This document shows positions 28,488-40,810 of a stretch of 63,798 nt of DNA, in pieces (position 1 is the stretch's first letter; every line of letters starts with the position of its first letter). This DNA is from Billgrantia desiderata (GTDB taxonomy: Bacteria; Pseudomonadota; Gammaproteobacteria; Pseudomonadales; Halomonadaceae). Below the pieces are notes generated by a model. The model had not been told where the DNA came from. It ran no database searches and saw nothing but the letters and a program-made list of their open reading frames with translations. Location: positions 1 to 63,798 of the forward strand of contig JAAQTN010000030.1 of assembly GCA_011742915.1 (NCBI GenBank), given 5' to 3'. The position numbers and the translations under genes were made by a program.

Positions 28488-30086
28488 TTAGAACTGCAGC
28501 CCCAGCGCAAAGCCGCCGAGCAGATAGCAGAACAGCGTGATCAACACGATTCCGATGATGTTGAGCACGACCCCGCCGCGCGCCATCTGGCCGATGCTGA
28601 CCGCGCCGGTGCCGAACACGATGGCATTGGGTGGCGTGCCGACCGGCAGCATGAAGGCACAGGTCGCAGCGAAGGCCGCCGGGATCAGCAGCGTCATCGA
28701 GTCGGTGCCGATGCCTACCGCCACACCCCCGAGTACGGGAATGAAGGTCGCGGCCGTGGCCGTGTTGCTGGTCACTTCCGTGAGGAACAGCACGATGGTG
28801 GCCACGGCAGCCACCAGCAGCAGGATCGGCAGCACCCCAAGCCCGGTGATCTGCTGGCCGAACCAGCTGTCCAGGCCGGTACCTGCCACGGCGCCGGCAA
28901 GGCTCAGGCCACCGCCGAACAGCAGCAGCACCCCCCAGGGCAACCCGTCCTCGGCGTCCTTCCAGTTCAGCACCATCTCGTTGCGACCTCGCGCCGGCAG
29001 CACGAACAGCGCAATGCCGGCGGCAACGGCGATGGCGGTATCGTCGAGATTGCCCAGCGGCCCCAGCCACTGGCCCACCCCCGGGATGTTGCCGAGCACA
29101 CCGGGCACGACCCACAGGAATGCGGCCGAACCGAACACCAGCAGTACCATCTTCTCGCCCTGGCTGAGCGAGCCGAGCTTGCGGACCTCTCCTTCGATCA
29201 TCTCCTGTCCGCCGGGAATCTCCTCGACCTTGAACGGGTAAAGCACCCGGGTCATCAGTACCCAGCCCACCAGGATGAAGGTGAAGGCCAGTGGCACACC
29301 GAGCATCATCCAGTCGAGAAAGCCGATATTGCGGCCCAGCTCGTCGGCGGCGTAGCCGGCGACGATGGCGTTGGGCGGGCTGCCGAGCAGGGTGCCGAGG
29401 CCACCCATGCTGGCCGACCAGGCGATGGCCAGCAGCAGGCAGAGGCCGAAGCGCTTGATGTTCTCGTCGGCGATGAAGTCGACGTGGCCGGCCCGGTGAT
29501 GGTCGTGGCCGGCGGTGACCGTCTCGGTGGATTCACCGCTGCGCTCCGCCACCAGGGCCAGCACGGAGAGCCCGATCGGCAGCATCATCAGGGTCGTGGC
29601 AGTGTTCGAGACCCACATCGACAGGAACCCCGTGGCCAGCATCATGCCGAGCACGATCCGGTGCGGCGAGACCCCGACCCGGGCCAGGGTCAGCAGCGCG
29701 ATGCGCCGGTGCAGGTTCCACTTCTCCATGGCGATGGCGATCAGGAAGCCACCGAGGAACAGAAACACGATGGAGCTGGCATAGGGCGCCGTGGCCTGGG
29801 CGACGGTACGCTCCGTCAACATCGGAATCAGCACGATCGGCAGCAGCGCCGTGGCCGAGAGCGGAATCGCCTCGGTCATCCACCACACCGCCATCAGGGC
29901 GCCGATCGTCGCCACCCAGCGCGCATCCGGCGACAGCCCTTCGGCCTGTCCCATGGCGAGCCAGACGATCAGTGCCACCAGCAACCCGAAGGCGCGTAGC
30001 CCCCAGATCAATCTGGCGGAGCGCCCGCCGGCCTCTTCGCCTCCCGGCGCCTCGCCCTGTGTCTGCTCGTGGGGTTGCTTGTCCAT
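28488..30086 (-). CDS. DASS (SLC13) family sodium:dicarboxylate symporter
   Basis: A 532-residue permease with about 12 membrane segments. DASS sodium/substrate motifs are visible: SNTATT (about 160) and the later TEVTSNTATAATFIPV, two SNT-type repeats characteristic of the family. A hydrophilic loop between halves contains a local His cluster (GHDHHRAGH). It would import C4-dicarboxylates, sulfate or similar anions with sodium. It lies about 105 bases downstream of lpdA on the same strand and could be read from the PDH operon. Confidence 0.88.
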   Translation of the reverse strand: MDKQPHEQTQGEAPGGEEAGGRSARLIWGLRAFGLLVALIVWLAMGQAEGLSPDARWVATIGALMAVWWMTEAIPLSATALLPIVLIPMLTERTVAQATAPYASSIVFLFLGGFLIAIAMEKWNLHRRIALLTLARVGVSPHRIVLGMMLATGFLSMWVSNTATTLMMLPIGLSVLALVAERSGESTETVTAGHDHHRAGHVDFIADENIKRFGLCLLLAIAWSASMGGLGTLLGSPPNAIVAGYAADELGRNIGFLDWMMLGVPLAFTFILVGWVLMTRVLYPFKVEEIPGGQEMIEGEVRKLGSLSQGEKMVLLVFGSAAFLWVVPGVLGNIPGVGQWLGPLGNLDDTAIAVAAGIALFVLPARGRNEMVLNWKDAEDGLPWGVLLLFGGGLSLAGAVAGTGLDSWFGQQITGLGVLPILLLVAAVATIVLFLTEVTSNTATAATFIPVLGGVAVGIGTDSMTLLIPAAFAATCAFMLPVGTPPNAIVFGTGAVSIGQMARGGVVLNIIGIVLITLFCYLLGGFALGLQF

Positions 30087-30190
30087 TTGTCGATCTCTCC
30101 ATTACTTGCTTTTACAGTGCTGTTCCAGCGCGCGGCCGCTGCCGGGCCTCCGCACGGTGGCTCCGACAGCAGCCGCCCGCTGGCGTTCGC

Positions 30191-32305
30191 CTATCGCTTC
30201 TTCTGCGGCGGCAGATCGGTACACACCCCCTCGAACAGCTCGGCAGCCATGCCGACCGATTCACCCAGGGTCGGGTGAGGATGGATGGTCTTGCCGATGT
30301 CGACCGGGTCACAGCCCATCTCGATGGCCAGGCACAGTTCGCTGATCAGATCCCCCGCCTGGGTGCCGACGATGGCGCCACCGATGATGCGATGGGTCTC
30401 CTCGTCGAAGATCAGCTTGGTGAAGCCTTCGTCACGGCCGTTGGCAATGGCTCGACCGGAGGCTGCCCAGGGGAAGACCGCCTTGCCGTACTTGATGCCT
30501 TCGGCCTTGCACTCGGCCTCGGTCTTGCCGGCCCAGGCGACCTCCGGATCGGTGTAGGCCACCGAGGGGATCTGCCGGGCATCGAAGAAGCTCTTGTGGC
30601 CGGCAGCGGCTTCCGCCGCGACATGCGCTTCGTGCACCGCCTTGTGGGCCAGCATCGGCTGACCGACGATGTCGCCGATGGCGAAGATGTGCCCGACGTT
30701 GGTGCGCATCTGTTTGTCGGTGGCGATGAAACCACGTTCGTCGACCGCCACGCCAGCGTTCTCGGCGCCGATCTTGTGGCCATTGGGGCTGCGACCGACC
30801 GCTTGCAGGATCATGTCGTAGAGCTGCGGCTCGGCGGGGGCGCCCTCGCCCTCGAAGCTGACCTTGAGGCCGTTCTTCTGAGCCTTCACGGCGGTGGTCC
30901 GGGTGTTGAGCATCACCTTGTCGAAACGCGGCTGATTGACCTTCTCCCACACCTTGACCAGGTCGCGGTCGGCGCCGGCCATCAGCCCATCGAGCATCTC
31001 GACCACGTCGATGCGCGTACCCAGGGTGGAGTAGACCGTGGCCATCTCCAGGCCGATGATGCCGCCGCCGATGACCAGCATGCGCTTGGGAATGGTGGTC
31101 AGCTTCAGCGCCCCGGTGGAGTCGACCACCCGGGGGTCGTCGGGAATGAAGGGCAATTTCACCGACTGCGAACCGGCGGCGATGATGCACTTGCCGAACT
31201 TGATCACCTGCTTGGCGCCGGTCGGCTCCTGGCCGTCGCCGCCGGTGAGGGCGACTTCCAGGTGATGCGGGTCGAGGAAGGTCCCGACCCCGCGCACGAC
31301 CTCGACCTTGCGCGCCTTGGCCATGCCGGCCAGGCCCCCGGTGAGCTTGCCGACCACCTTCTCCTTCCAGCCGCGCAGCTTGTCGAGATCGATCTTGGGC
31401 TTGCCGAAGGCGACGCCATGCTCGGCCATGGCATTGGCCGCATCGGTGACCGCCGCCACATGCAGCAGCGCCTTGGAGGGGATGCAGCCGACGTTCAGAC
31501 ACACCCCGCCGAGGGTGGCATAGCGCTCCACCAGCACGGTCTTCATGCCCAGATCGGCGGCGCGGAAGGCGGCCGAGTAGCCGCCCGGCCCGGCGCCGAG
31601 CACCAGCATCTCGCACTCGAGGTCGGCGCCGCCGGCATAGCTGGCCGCCGCGGGGGCGGGGGCGGCCGCCGGCGGCGGCGCTGCCTGCGTGGGCACGGCC
31701 GCGGATGGGGCTGCGTGGGCCGCCCCTTCCGCTTCCAGCATCAGGATCGGCGTACCTTGCGAGACCCTGTCGCCCACCGTCACCAGCACCTCGGCAACCC
31801 TACCGCCCTTGGGCGCCGGCACGTCCATGGAGGCCTTGTCGGACTCCAGGGTGATCAGCGAATCCTCGGCGCGGATCGTATCGCCGGGGCGTACCAGCAC
31901 CTCGATCACCGGGACGTCACCGAAATCGCCGATGTCCGGCACCCGCACCTCTTCCAGCGCACCGCCGCCATAACCACCCCCGGCATCGCCGGGTGCCGGT
32001 GAACCGACGCCCCTCTCGTGGACCACCGGCTGCGGTTCGCGATCCATCACTCGGGAGCCCGTTTCGGCCGGCTCCAGCATCAGGATGAGCGAGCCCTCGG
32101 AGACCGTGTCGCCCTCCTTGACCTTGAGCGCTGCGACCGTGCCCGACACCGGGGACGGCACGTCCATGGAGGCCTTGTCGGTCTCCAGGGTGATCAGCGG
32201 GGTTTCGATGTCGATGGCATCGCCCGGCTTGACCAGCACCTCGATGATCTCGACGTCCTTGAAATCGCCGATATCGGGCACCTTGACTTCGATTGCATTG
32301 GCCAT
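30191..32305 (-). CDS. lpdA: Dihydrolipoyl dehydrogenase (E3) with two N-terminal lipoyl domains
   Basis: A 704-residue E3, about 230 residues longer than ordinary Lpd. Two complete lipoyl domains come first (about 1-78 and 118-195), each with the modification site DKASMDVP. A Ala/Pro-rich linker follows to about 225. The FAD/NAD disulfide reductase domain shows GGVCLNVGCIPSKALL (redox cysteines) and ends with HPHPTLGE supplying the active-site His. It reoxidises dihydrolipoyl groups of the PDH complex. The aceF stop lies 12 bases before its start-side end in transcription order, so they form an operon. The partner E2 has only one lipoyl domain. Confidence 0.96.
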   Translation of the reverse strand: MANAIEVKVPDIGDFKDVEIIEVLVKPGDAIDIETPLITLETDKASMDVPSPVSGTVAALKVKEGDTVSEGSLILMLEPAETGSRVMDREPQPVVHERGVGSPAPGDAGGGYGGGALEEVRVPDIGDFGDVPVIEVLVRPGDTIRAEDSLITLESDKASMDVPAPKGGRVAEVLVTVGDRVSQGTPILMLEAEGAAHAAPSAAVPTQAAPPPAAAPAPAAASYAGGADLECEMLVLGAGPGGYSAAFRAADLGMKTVLVERYATLGGVCLNVGCIPSKALLHVAAVTDAANAMAEHGVAFGKPKIDLDKLRGWKEKVVGKLTGGLAGMAKARKVEVVRGVGTFLDPHHLEVALTGGDGQEPTGAKQVIKFGKCIIAAGSQSVKLPFIPDDPRVVDSTGALKLTTIPKRMLVIGGGIIGLEMATVYSTLGTRIDVVEMLDGLMAGADRDLVKVWEKVNQPRFDKVMLNTRTTAVKAQKNGLKVSFEGEGAPAEPQLYDMILQAVGRSPNGHKIGAENAGVAVDERGFIATDKQMRTNVGHIFAIGDIVGQPMLAHKAVHEAHVAAEAAAGHKSFFDARQIPSVAYTDPEVAWAGKTEAECKAEGIKYGKAVFPWAASGRAIANGRDEGFTKLIFDEETHRIIGGAIVGTQAGDLISELCLAIEMGCDPVDIGKTIHPHPTLGESVGMAAELFEGVCTDLPPQKKR

Positions 32306-32317
32306 GTCGTCGACTCC

Positions 32318-33622
32318 TCACATGATGATGCGCCGCATGTCGGCGAGCAGGTTGGCAAAATGGACGTTGAAGCGGGCCGCGGCGGCGCCGTCGATCACCC
32401 GGTGATCCCAGGAGAGCGACAGCGGCAGCATGTAGCGCCACTCCGAGTGCTTGCCGTCCGGCGAGACCTGCTTCCAGAAGGAGCGACACACGCCCATGAT
32501 GGCCACCTCGGGGGCATTGATGATGGGCGTGAAATAGAGCCCGCCGATGCCGCCGAGGGAGGAGATGGTGAAACAGCCGCCCTGCATCTGATCGGGCTTG
32601 AGCTTGCCGTCGCGGGCCAGCTTGGCCAGCGCCCCCATTTCCTGGGCGATCTCGACCACGCCCTTCTGGTCCGCGTCGCGGATTACCGGCACCACCAGGC
32701 CGTTGGGCGTGTCGGCGGCGAAGCCGATGTGGTAGTAGCGCTTGAGGATCAGCTGGTCGCCGTCGAGCGAGGCATTGAACTCGGGGAACTGCTTCAAGGT
32801 GGCGACCGCAGCCTTGATCATGAACGCCAGCATGCTGACCTTGGCGCCCGACTTCTCGTTGTCCTTGTTGAACTGCACCCGGAAGGCTTCCAGTTCGGTG
32901 ATGTCGGCCTCGTCGTGATTGGTGACGTGGGGAATCTGCACCCAGTTGCGGTGCAGGTTGGCGCCGGAGATCTTCTTGATGCGCGACAGCGGCTGGGTCT
33001 CCACCGGACCGAACTTGCTGAAGTCCACCTGGGGCCAGGGCAGCAGATCCAGACCGCCACCGGCGGCCGCGGCCGCTGCTGTGGATTGCGCCGCCGGAGC
33101 GCCCCCCTTGGCGAAGTTGCGGATGTCCTCCTGGGTGACCCGCCCCTTGAGGCCGGTCGCCGGCACGCGGGTCAGGTCCACCTCCAGCTCGCGGGCCAGG
33201 CGGCGCGCAGAGGGGCTGGCGTGAACCCGGCTGAAATCCACCAGCGGCCCGCTCGGCGCTGCGCCAGCGGAAGCCGTCGGAGCCGCAGCCACAGCCGGAG
33301 CAGGGGCCGCCACCGGCGGCCCCTGCTGCCCTTCGCTGCCGCCGGGCGCCGCGGGCTTTTCATCCGCCCCGCCCGCGGCAGCCGCTTCGCTCTCCAGCAG
33401 CAGCACCAGGCTGCCCTCGGAGACCGTGTCGCCGAGCTTGACCTTGAGCTCCTTGACCGTGCCCGCCGCTGGCGCCGGCACGTCCATCGAAGCCTTGTCC
33501 GATTCCACGGTGATCAGCGGGTCCTCGACCTGGATCCGGTCGCCGGCCTGGACGTGGATTTCGATGATCGGGACATCGGTGTAATCGCCGATGTCCGGTA
33601 CCTTGATCTCTTGAATGGCCAC
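32318..33622 (-). CDS. aceF: Pyruvate dehydrogenase E2, dihydrolipoamide acetyltransferase
   Basis: A 434-residue E2 with one N-terminal lipoyl domain (about 1-78, DKASMDVP), an Ala/Pro/Gly-rich linker, a peripheral-subunit-binding domain (about 140-175, SPSARRLARELEV) and a C-terminal catalytic domain with SWDHRVIDGA. E2 transfers acetyl from lipoate to CoA and forms the complex core. E. coli E2 has three lipoyl domains; here the other two appear on E3. It lies between aceE (gap about 80 bases containing a long inverted repeat) and lpdA. Confidence 0.96.
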   Translation of the reverse strand: MAIQEIKVPDIGDYTDVPIIEIHVQAGDRIQVEDPLITVESDKASMDVPAPAAGTVKELKVKLGDTVSEGSLVLLLESEAAAAGGADEKPAAPGGSEGQQGPPVAAPAPAVAAAPTASAGAAPSGPLVDFSRVHASPSARRLARELEVDLTRVPATGLKGRVTQEDIRNFAKGGAPAAQSTAAAAAAGGGLDLLPWPQVDFSKFGPVETQPLSRIKKISGANLHRNWVQIPHVTNHDEADITELEAFRVQFNKDNEKSGAKVSMLAFMIKAAVATLKQFPEFNASLDGDQLILKRYYHIGFAADTPNGLVVPVIRDADQKGVVEIAQEMGALAKLARDGKLKPDQMQGGCFTISSLGGIGGLYFTPIINAPEVAIMGVCRSFWKQVSPDGKHSEWRYMLPLSLSWDHRVIDGAAAARFNVHFANLLADMRRIIM

Positions 33623-33642
33623 TTTTTGTTCTCCTTCAGCCC

Positions 33643-33702
33643 AGAGGGCGTCTACAAAAGGACTGTACTCGCCTTCGTTCGTCTGTTTTGAAAACGCCCT
33701 CT
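33643..33702 (-). repeat. Long inverted repeat in the aceE-aceF spacer
   Basis: AGAGGGCGT (33643-33651) pairs with ACGCCCTCT (33694-33702), with further CAAAA/TTTTG pairing inside. The distal arm overlaps the aceE stop codon. In RNA this would form a long stem between the aceE stop and the aceF ribosome site, perhaps setting E1:E2 expression ratio. Confidence 0.4.
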
Positions 33703-36367
33703 AGGCGTACAGGGGGTTGGGCTTTTCGGGGTCGATGCCGTACTTGGCGATGGCGTCGCGCACCTTGCCGCTCTTGAACTTGCCCTCGTCGACCAGGGCC
33801 TGTAGCACGGCCAGGACGACGTAGTGCCGATCCACCTCGAAATGGCGACGCAGGGCCTCGCGGCTGTCGGAACGACCGAAGCCGTCGGTACCCAGCACCT
33901 CGTAGCGCCGCGGCACGAAGGGCCGGATCTGTTCGGCGAACATGCGGATGTAGTCGGTCGAGGCGATCACCGGCCCTTCGGTGCCTTCCAGGCACTGCTC
34001 GACATAGCTCTTGCGCGGTGTCTCGCCGGGGTGCAGCCGGTTCCAGCGCTTGGCCGCATGGCCGTCGCGGGCCAGCTCGTTGAAGCTCGGGCAGCTCCAG
34101 ACGTCGGCCGCCACGCCCCAGTCGTCGCGCAGCAGCTCCGCCGCGGCAATCACCTCGTTGAGGATGCTGCCGCAGCCCAGCAGCTGCACCCGCGGCGCCT
34201 TGGCCTTGCCCTTGGCCTGGCTGAACCGGTACATGCCCTTGATGATGCCCTCTTCGGCACCTTCGGGCAGCGCCGGATGGCGGTAGTTCTCGTTCATGGT
34301 GGTGATGTAGTAGAAGACGTCCTGCTGCTCTTCGTACATGCGCTTGAGGCCGTCGCGCACGATCACCGCCACTTCGTAGTGGAAGGTCGGGTCATAGGCC
34401 ATGCAGTTGGGGATGAACTGGGCGAACAGCTGACTGTGGCCGTCCTGGTGCTGCAGCCCTTCGCCGTTCAGGGTGGTGCGCCCCGAGGTCCCGCCGATCA
34501 GGAACCCTCGCGCCAGCATGTCGCCGGCCGCCCAGGCCAGGTCGCCAACGCGCTGGAAGCCTAACATGGAGTAGTAGATGTAGAACGGGATCATGGTGAC
34601 CCCGTGATTGCTGTACGAGGTGGCGGCAGCGATCCACGACGACATGGCCCCGTCCTCGTTGATGCCCTCCTGCAGGATCTGGCCCTTCTGGTCCTCGCGG
34701 TAGGGCATGATCTCCTCGGCGTCCATGGGCACGTACTTCTGCCCTTCCGGCGCGTAGATGCCGATCTGCCGGAACATGCCCTCCATGCCGAAGGTGCGCG
34801 ATTCGTCGGCGACGATCGGGGTCAGCCGCGGCCCCAGGGTCTTGTCCCGGGCCAGGGAGACCATGATGCGTACCATGGCCATGGTGGTGGACATGGTACG
34901 CTCGCCGGTGTCCGCCAGCACCTGCTTGAACATCTCCAGGGGCGGCGCTTCGAGTCGGTCGCCGTTGCGCTGACGCTGAGGCAGATAGCCCCCCAGCGCC
35001 TGACGCTGGGCGTGCAGGAACTGCATTTCGGCGCTCTCCGCCGGCGGCTTGATGAAGGCCGCCGCAGTGACCTGCTCGTCGCTGAAGGGCAGGTCGAAGC
35101 GTTTCTGGAAGTAGCGCAGGTTGTCCTCACCCAGCTTCTTCTGGTGGGTGATGTTCTGCCCCTCACCGCCCTCGCCCATGCCGTAGCCCTTGACGGTCTT
35201 CATCAGCAGCACCGAGGGCTTGTCCTTGGTGTTGACCGCGGCGTGATAGGCGGCGTAGACCTTCTGCGGATCGTGGCCGCCGCGGATCAGCTTGTAGTAG
35301 ATGTCGTCGTCCGACATGTGGGCGACCATCTCCTTGAGCTCCGGGTACTTGCCGAAGAAGTGCTCGCGGATGTAGCCGCCGCCCTTGACCTTGAAGTTCT
35401 GGTATTCGCCGTCGACGCACTCCTCCATGCGCTGGCGCAGCAGCCCCTTGGTGTCCTTGGCCAGCAGCTCGTCCCAGCCCGAGCCCCACAGGCACTTGAT
35501 GACGTTCCAGCCCGCGCCGCGGAAGTTGCCCTCCAGCTCCTGGACGATCTTGCCGTTGCCCCGCACCGGACCGTCCAGGCGCTGCAGGTTGCAGTTGATC
35601 ACGAAGATCAGGTTGTCCAGCTTCTCACGGCTGGCCAGGGCGATGGCCCCCTGGGACTGGGGCTCGTCCATCTCGCCGTCGCCGAGGAAGGCCCACACCT
35701 TGCGCCCCTCGGTATCGGCCAGCCCGCGGTTCTGGAGGTACTTCATGAAGCGGGCCTGATAGATGGCCATGATCGGCCCCAGCCCCATGGAGACGGTGGA
35801 GACCTGCCAGAAGTCCGGCATCAGATAGGGATGGGGATAGGAGGAGATACCCTTGCCGTCCACCTCCAGGCGGAAGTTCTCCAGTTGCTCCTCGGAGAGC
35901 CGCCCTTCCAGGAACGCCCGCGCATAGATACCCGGAGCGCAGTGCCCCTGCACGTAGATGATGTCGCCGCCGTGGCCGTTGCTGGGGGCCTGCCAGAAAT
36001 GGTTGAAACCCACCTCGTACATCACTGCCGAAGACTGGTAGCTGGCGATATGCCCGCCGGGTTCGGCGGGTTTCTTGTTGGCGCGCACCACCATGGCCAT
36101 GGCGTTCCAGCGCAGATAGGCGATCAGCCGCTGCAGCAGCGCCGCGTCGCCGGGCAGCTAGGCCTCCTTGTGGGGCGGGATGGTGTTCACATAGGGCGTG
36201 CGGGTGGTGTCCGGCGCCTCGGCGCCGGTGCGGTAGGCTTCTTCCACCGCCTTGTGCAGCAGATAGGTGGCCCGCTCGGGGCCCACCCGTTCCACCACCA
36301 CATCGACGGCTTCCTGCCACTCCCGGGTTTCCTGGGGATCGAAGTCGTTGTAGTCATCGAAAGCCAT
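33701..36367 (-). pseudogene. aceE: Pyruvate dehydrogenase E1 (AceE) interrupted by an in-frame amber codon
   Basis: Read as one frame this is 888 codons, matching the roughly 887-residue homodimeric AceE of E. coli. Codon 70 is TAG (36158-36160). The 69 codons before it (MAFDDYNDFDPQETREW... to NTIPPHKEA) and the 19 codons after it (LPGDAALLQRLIAYLRWNA) both align with AceE, and the frame is unbroken to the stop at 33701. From the internal ATG at 36100 an 799-residue reading frame remains, with the ThDP motif GDGEMDEP and all catalytic regions intact but without the N-terminal segment that binds E2. It could be a real nonsense mutation, a sequencing error, or a gene read by suppression or reinitiation. 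Confidence 0.85.
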
Positions 36368-36419
36368 GGGGCGTCTCCCTTGATCGTTGGCTCGGGCTTG
36401 TTGTTGTTGGCAATCGCTG

Positions 36420-38690
<2,271 letters not shown>

Positions 38691-39180
38691 GTGCTTCGCC
38701 TCTTCTCGCTTTCACTCTTCGCGGCGATAGAGGTGTCGATGATCGCGTTGCCGACCGCCTTCCCGAACTGTTGCCAGGCCGGTTCCGCTGGCCACACCAC
38801 AATTCCCTCTACGCCGCACTCAGCTCGTCATGCCTTGCCCACTTGTCATTGTAGGAGCCGCGCGTCTCATGGGGCGCAGTCTGCGTTCAGCAACCAATGC
38901 GCCTAAATGAGTGAAAGAAAAGGCTTTCAATCGCTTAGCGAATCGACACGCGACTTTGGTCGCAACGACAGCAGCCCGGCTTTGACTGGAAATGTGCACA
39001 ATCGGCGAATTCGGCATACGAATTTCCGCACAGCAACGGAAGCGACTGCCTTGCCTACGAATTATTCTCGCGAAAGGGACCGGTAGCGGTAGCAGACCCT
39101 CCATGCGTCGTGCGCATTTCCACACGGCCAGCTTGCGCCCGCCTCTTATGCTCGCGCCCCTTGTGCTCCCCACCATAGCA
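38691..39180. other. Intergenic region between maeB and metK without a supported gene
   Basis: About 490 bases, less GC-rich than its surroundings, hold no reading frame with a ribosome site or family sequence. It must contain the maeB promoter on the minus strand, but I cannot point to a clear -35/-10 pair. A plus-strand TTGACT near 38983 has no convincing partner. Confidence 0.4.
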
Positions 39181-39212
39181 ACAGGCCCCGCGGCGAAGCC
39201 GGCGGGGCCTGT
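39181..39212 (-). terminator. metK terminator hairpin
   Basis: An 11-bp GC-rich stem (ACAGGCCCCGC with GCGGGGCCTGT) lies about 24 bases past the metK stop codon in its transcription direction. A T-rich stretch is weak. Confidence 0.65.
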
Positions 39213-39235
39213 CATTGCGTGCCTAGGGCGAGTGC

Positions 39236-40456
39236 TTACAAGCCGGCGGCCTGACGCAGCGCTGCGGCGCGGTCGGTGCGCTCCCAGGGGAAGGCGGTGA
39301 AGGTCTCGGTGTGCTCCTGGCCGTTGGTATCGGTCCAGTGGTAGCTGGTCTCGAAGGGCTCACGGCCGAAGTGGCCATAGGCCGCGGTGAGCTGGTACAT
39401 CGGGTGCAGCAGGTCGAGCATGCGGGTAATGGCGAAGGGGCGCAGGTCGAAGTGCTCACGCACCAGCCCGATGATGCGCGCCTCGTCCACCTTGCCGGTA
39501 CCGAAGGTGTTGATCGACACCGAGGTGGGCTCGGCCACGCCGATGGCGTAGGAGACCTGGATCTCGCAGCGGTCGGCGAGCCCGGCAGCGACGATGTTCT
39601 TGGCCACGTAGCGCCCGGCGTAGGCGGCGCTGCGGTCGACCTTGGAGGGGTCCTTGCCGGAGAAGGCACCGCCGCCGTGGCGCGCCATGCCGCCGTAGGT
39701 GTCGACGATGATCTTGCGCCCGGTGAGGCCGCAGTCGCCCACCGGGCCACCGATGACGAACTTGCCGGTGGGATTGATGTGGTACTTGGTCGACTCGGTC
39801 AGCCACTCTGCCGGGATCACCTCCTCGATGATCTCGCGCTTGACCATGTGCCGCAGCTCCTCCTGGTCGATCTCCGGCGCGTGCTGGGTCGACAGCACCA
39901 CCGCCTCGACGCCGCAGGGCATGCCCGTGGCGTCGTAGCGGAAGGTGACCTGACTCTTGGCATCCGGGCGCAGCCACGGCAGCAGACCGTGCTTGCGCAG
40001 CTCGGCCTGACGCTCCACCAGGCGGTGGGCGTAATGGATCGGCGCCGGCATGAAGGTGTCGGTTTCGTTGGTGGCGTAGCCGAACATCAGGCCCTGGTCT
40101 CCCGCCCCCTGGTCCTCCGGCTTGCTGCGGTCGACGCCCTGGGCGATGTCCACGCTCTGCTTGCCGATCAGGTTGAGCACGCCGCAGGTCTCGCCGTCGA
40201 AGCCGACCTCCGAGGAGGTGTAGCCGATATCGATGATCACCTTGCGCACCAGCTCTTCCAGGTCGACCCAGGCCGAGGTGGTGATCTCGCCGGCGACGAT
40301 GGCCACGCCGGTCTTGACCAGCGTCTCGCAGGCCACCCGGGCATGCTTGTCGCGGGCGATGATGGCATCCAGCACCGCATCGGAGATCTGATCGGCGATC
40401 TTGTCCGGATGTCCCTCGGAGACGGATTCGGAGGTGAACAGGGAGTATTCGCTCAT
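39236..40456 (-). CDS. metK: S-adenosylmethionine synthetase
   Basis: A 406-residue enzyme making SAM from methionine and ATP. Motifs visible are [15 protein letters not shown] with the N-terminal catalytic His, [10 protein letters not shown], and [16 protein letters not shown]. Length is slightly above the E. coli enzyme. The start at 40456 gives the standard [11 protein letters not shown] terminus; the frame stays open for a further 3.4 kb only as antisense of tktA and the aldolase gene. Its leader contains four tandem 16-bp units. Confidence 0.97.
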   Translation of the reverse strand: MSEYSLFTSESVSEGHPDKIADQISDAVLDAIIARDKHARVACETLVKTGVAIVAGEITTSAWVDLEELVRKVIIDIGYTSSEVGFDGETCGVLNLIGKQSVDIAQGVDRSKPEDQGAGDQGLMFGYATNETDTFMPAPIHYAHRLVERQAELRKHGLLPWLRPDAKSQVTFRYDATGMPCGVEAVVLSTQHAPEIDQEELRHMVKREIIEEVIPAEWLTESTKYHINPTGKFVIGGPVGDCGLTGRKIIVDTYGGMARHGGGAFSGKDPSKVDRSAAYAGRYVAKNIVAAGLADRCEIQVSYAIGVAEPTSVSINTFGTGKVDEARIIGLVREHFDLRPFAITRMLDLLHPMYQLTAAYGHFGREPFETSYHWTDTNGQEHTETFTAFPWERTDRAAALRQAAGL

Positions 40457-40474
40457 GCGTGTCGACCCTTCTAT

Positions 40475-40538
40475 GTATCGGCAGGCTTTAGTATCGGCAA
40501 GCGCCAGCATCGGTAAGCGCAAGTATCGGCAAGGCGCG
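40475..40538 (-). repeat. Four tandem 16-bp repeats in the metK leader
   Basis: Units start at 40475, 40491, 40507 and 40523 with plus-strand core GTATCGGCAAGCGC and few mismatches. The array begins about 19 bases before the metK start codon, so it lies in the promoter or 5' UTR. It could bind a regulator on a 16-bp period or fold in RNA through the GCGC ends. I do not recognise it as a known SAM riboswitch. The rest of the 355-base metK-tktA divergent spacer shows no gene. Confidence 0.85.
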
Positions 40539-40810
40539 GCGGTGGCGTCGAAGCGGAGTGACGACACCGCATGCTGCATGATGCTTGGCTTCCTGCCTGG
40601 CGAGCATGCAGCGCTGTGAGCACCCGAGTTTACATGCTGCCACCCGGGCTGGCACCCGTCATTTGATGACCGGCGGCAAGTCGGCGACAATAGGCGGCCG
40701 AATTCGACCGCGCCGTGCCTTCCTGCGGCGCCCAGCCAGAACGCTATCGGCAGGCCCGGCAGGCCGCCGTTGACTTGCCCCATTCTGCCGCAGGCGAGGA
40801 GCTTACCCAA

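Noticed and set aside
36158..36160. Pyrrolysine or general stop-codon recoding to explain the aceE amber
   Set aside because: No pyl genes are in the window and other genes here (for example lpdA and aceE itself) end with TAG as a normal stop, so recoding is not supported.
40571..40615. Inverted repeat GCTGCAT/ATGCAGC in the metK-tktA spacer
   Set aside because: Arms are short and separated by about 28 bases; not convincing as a terminator or operator.
40457..40810. Possible known SAM riboswitch upstream of metK
   Set aside because: No SAM-I, SAM-II or SAM-III core recognised. The tandem repeats are reported as an unassigned element instead.
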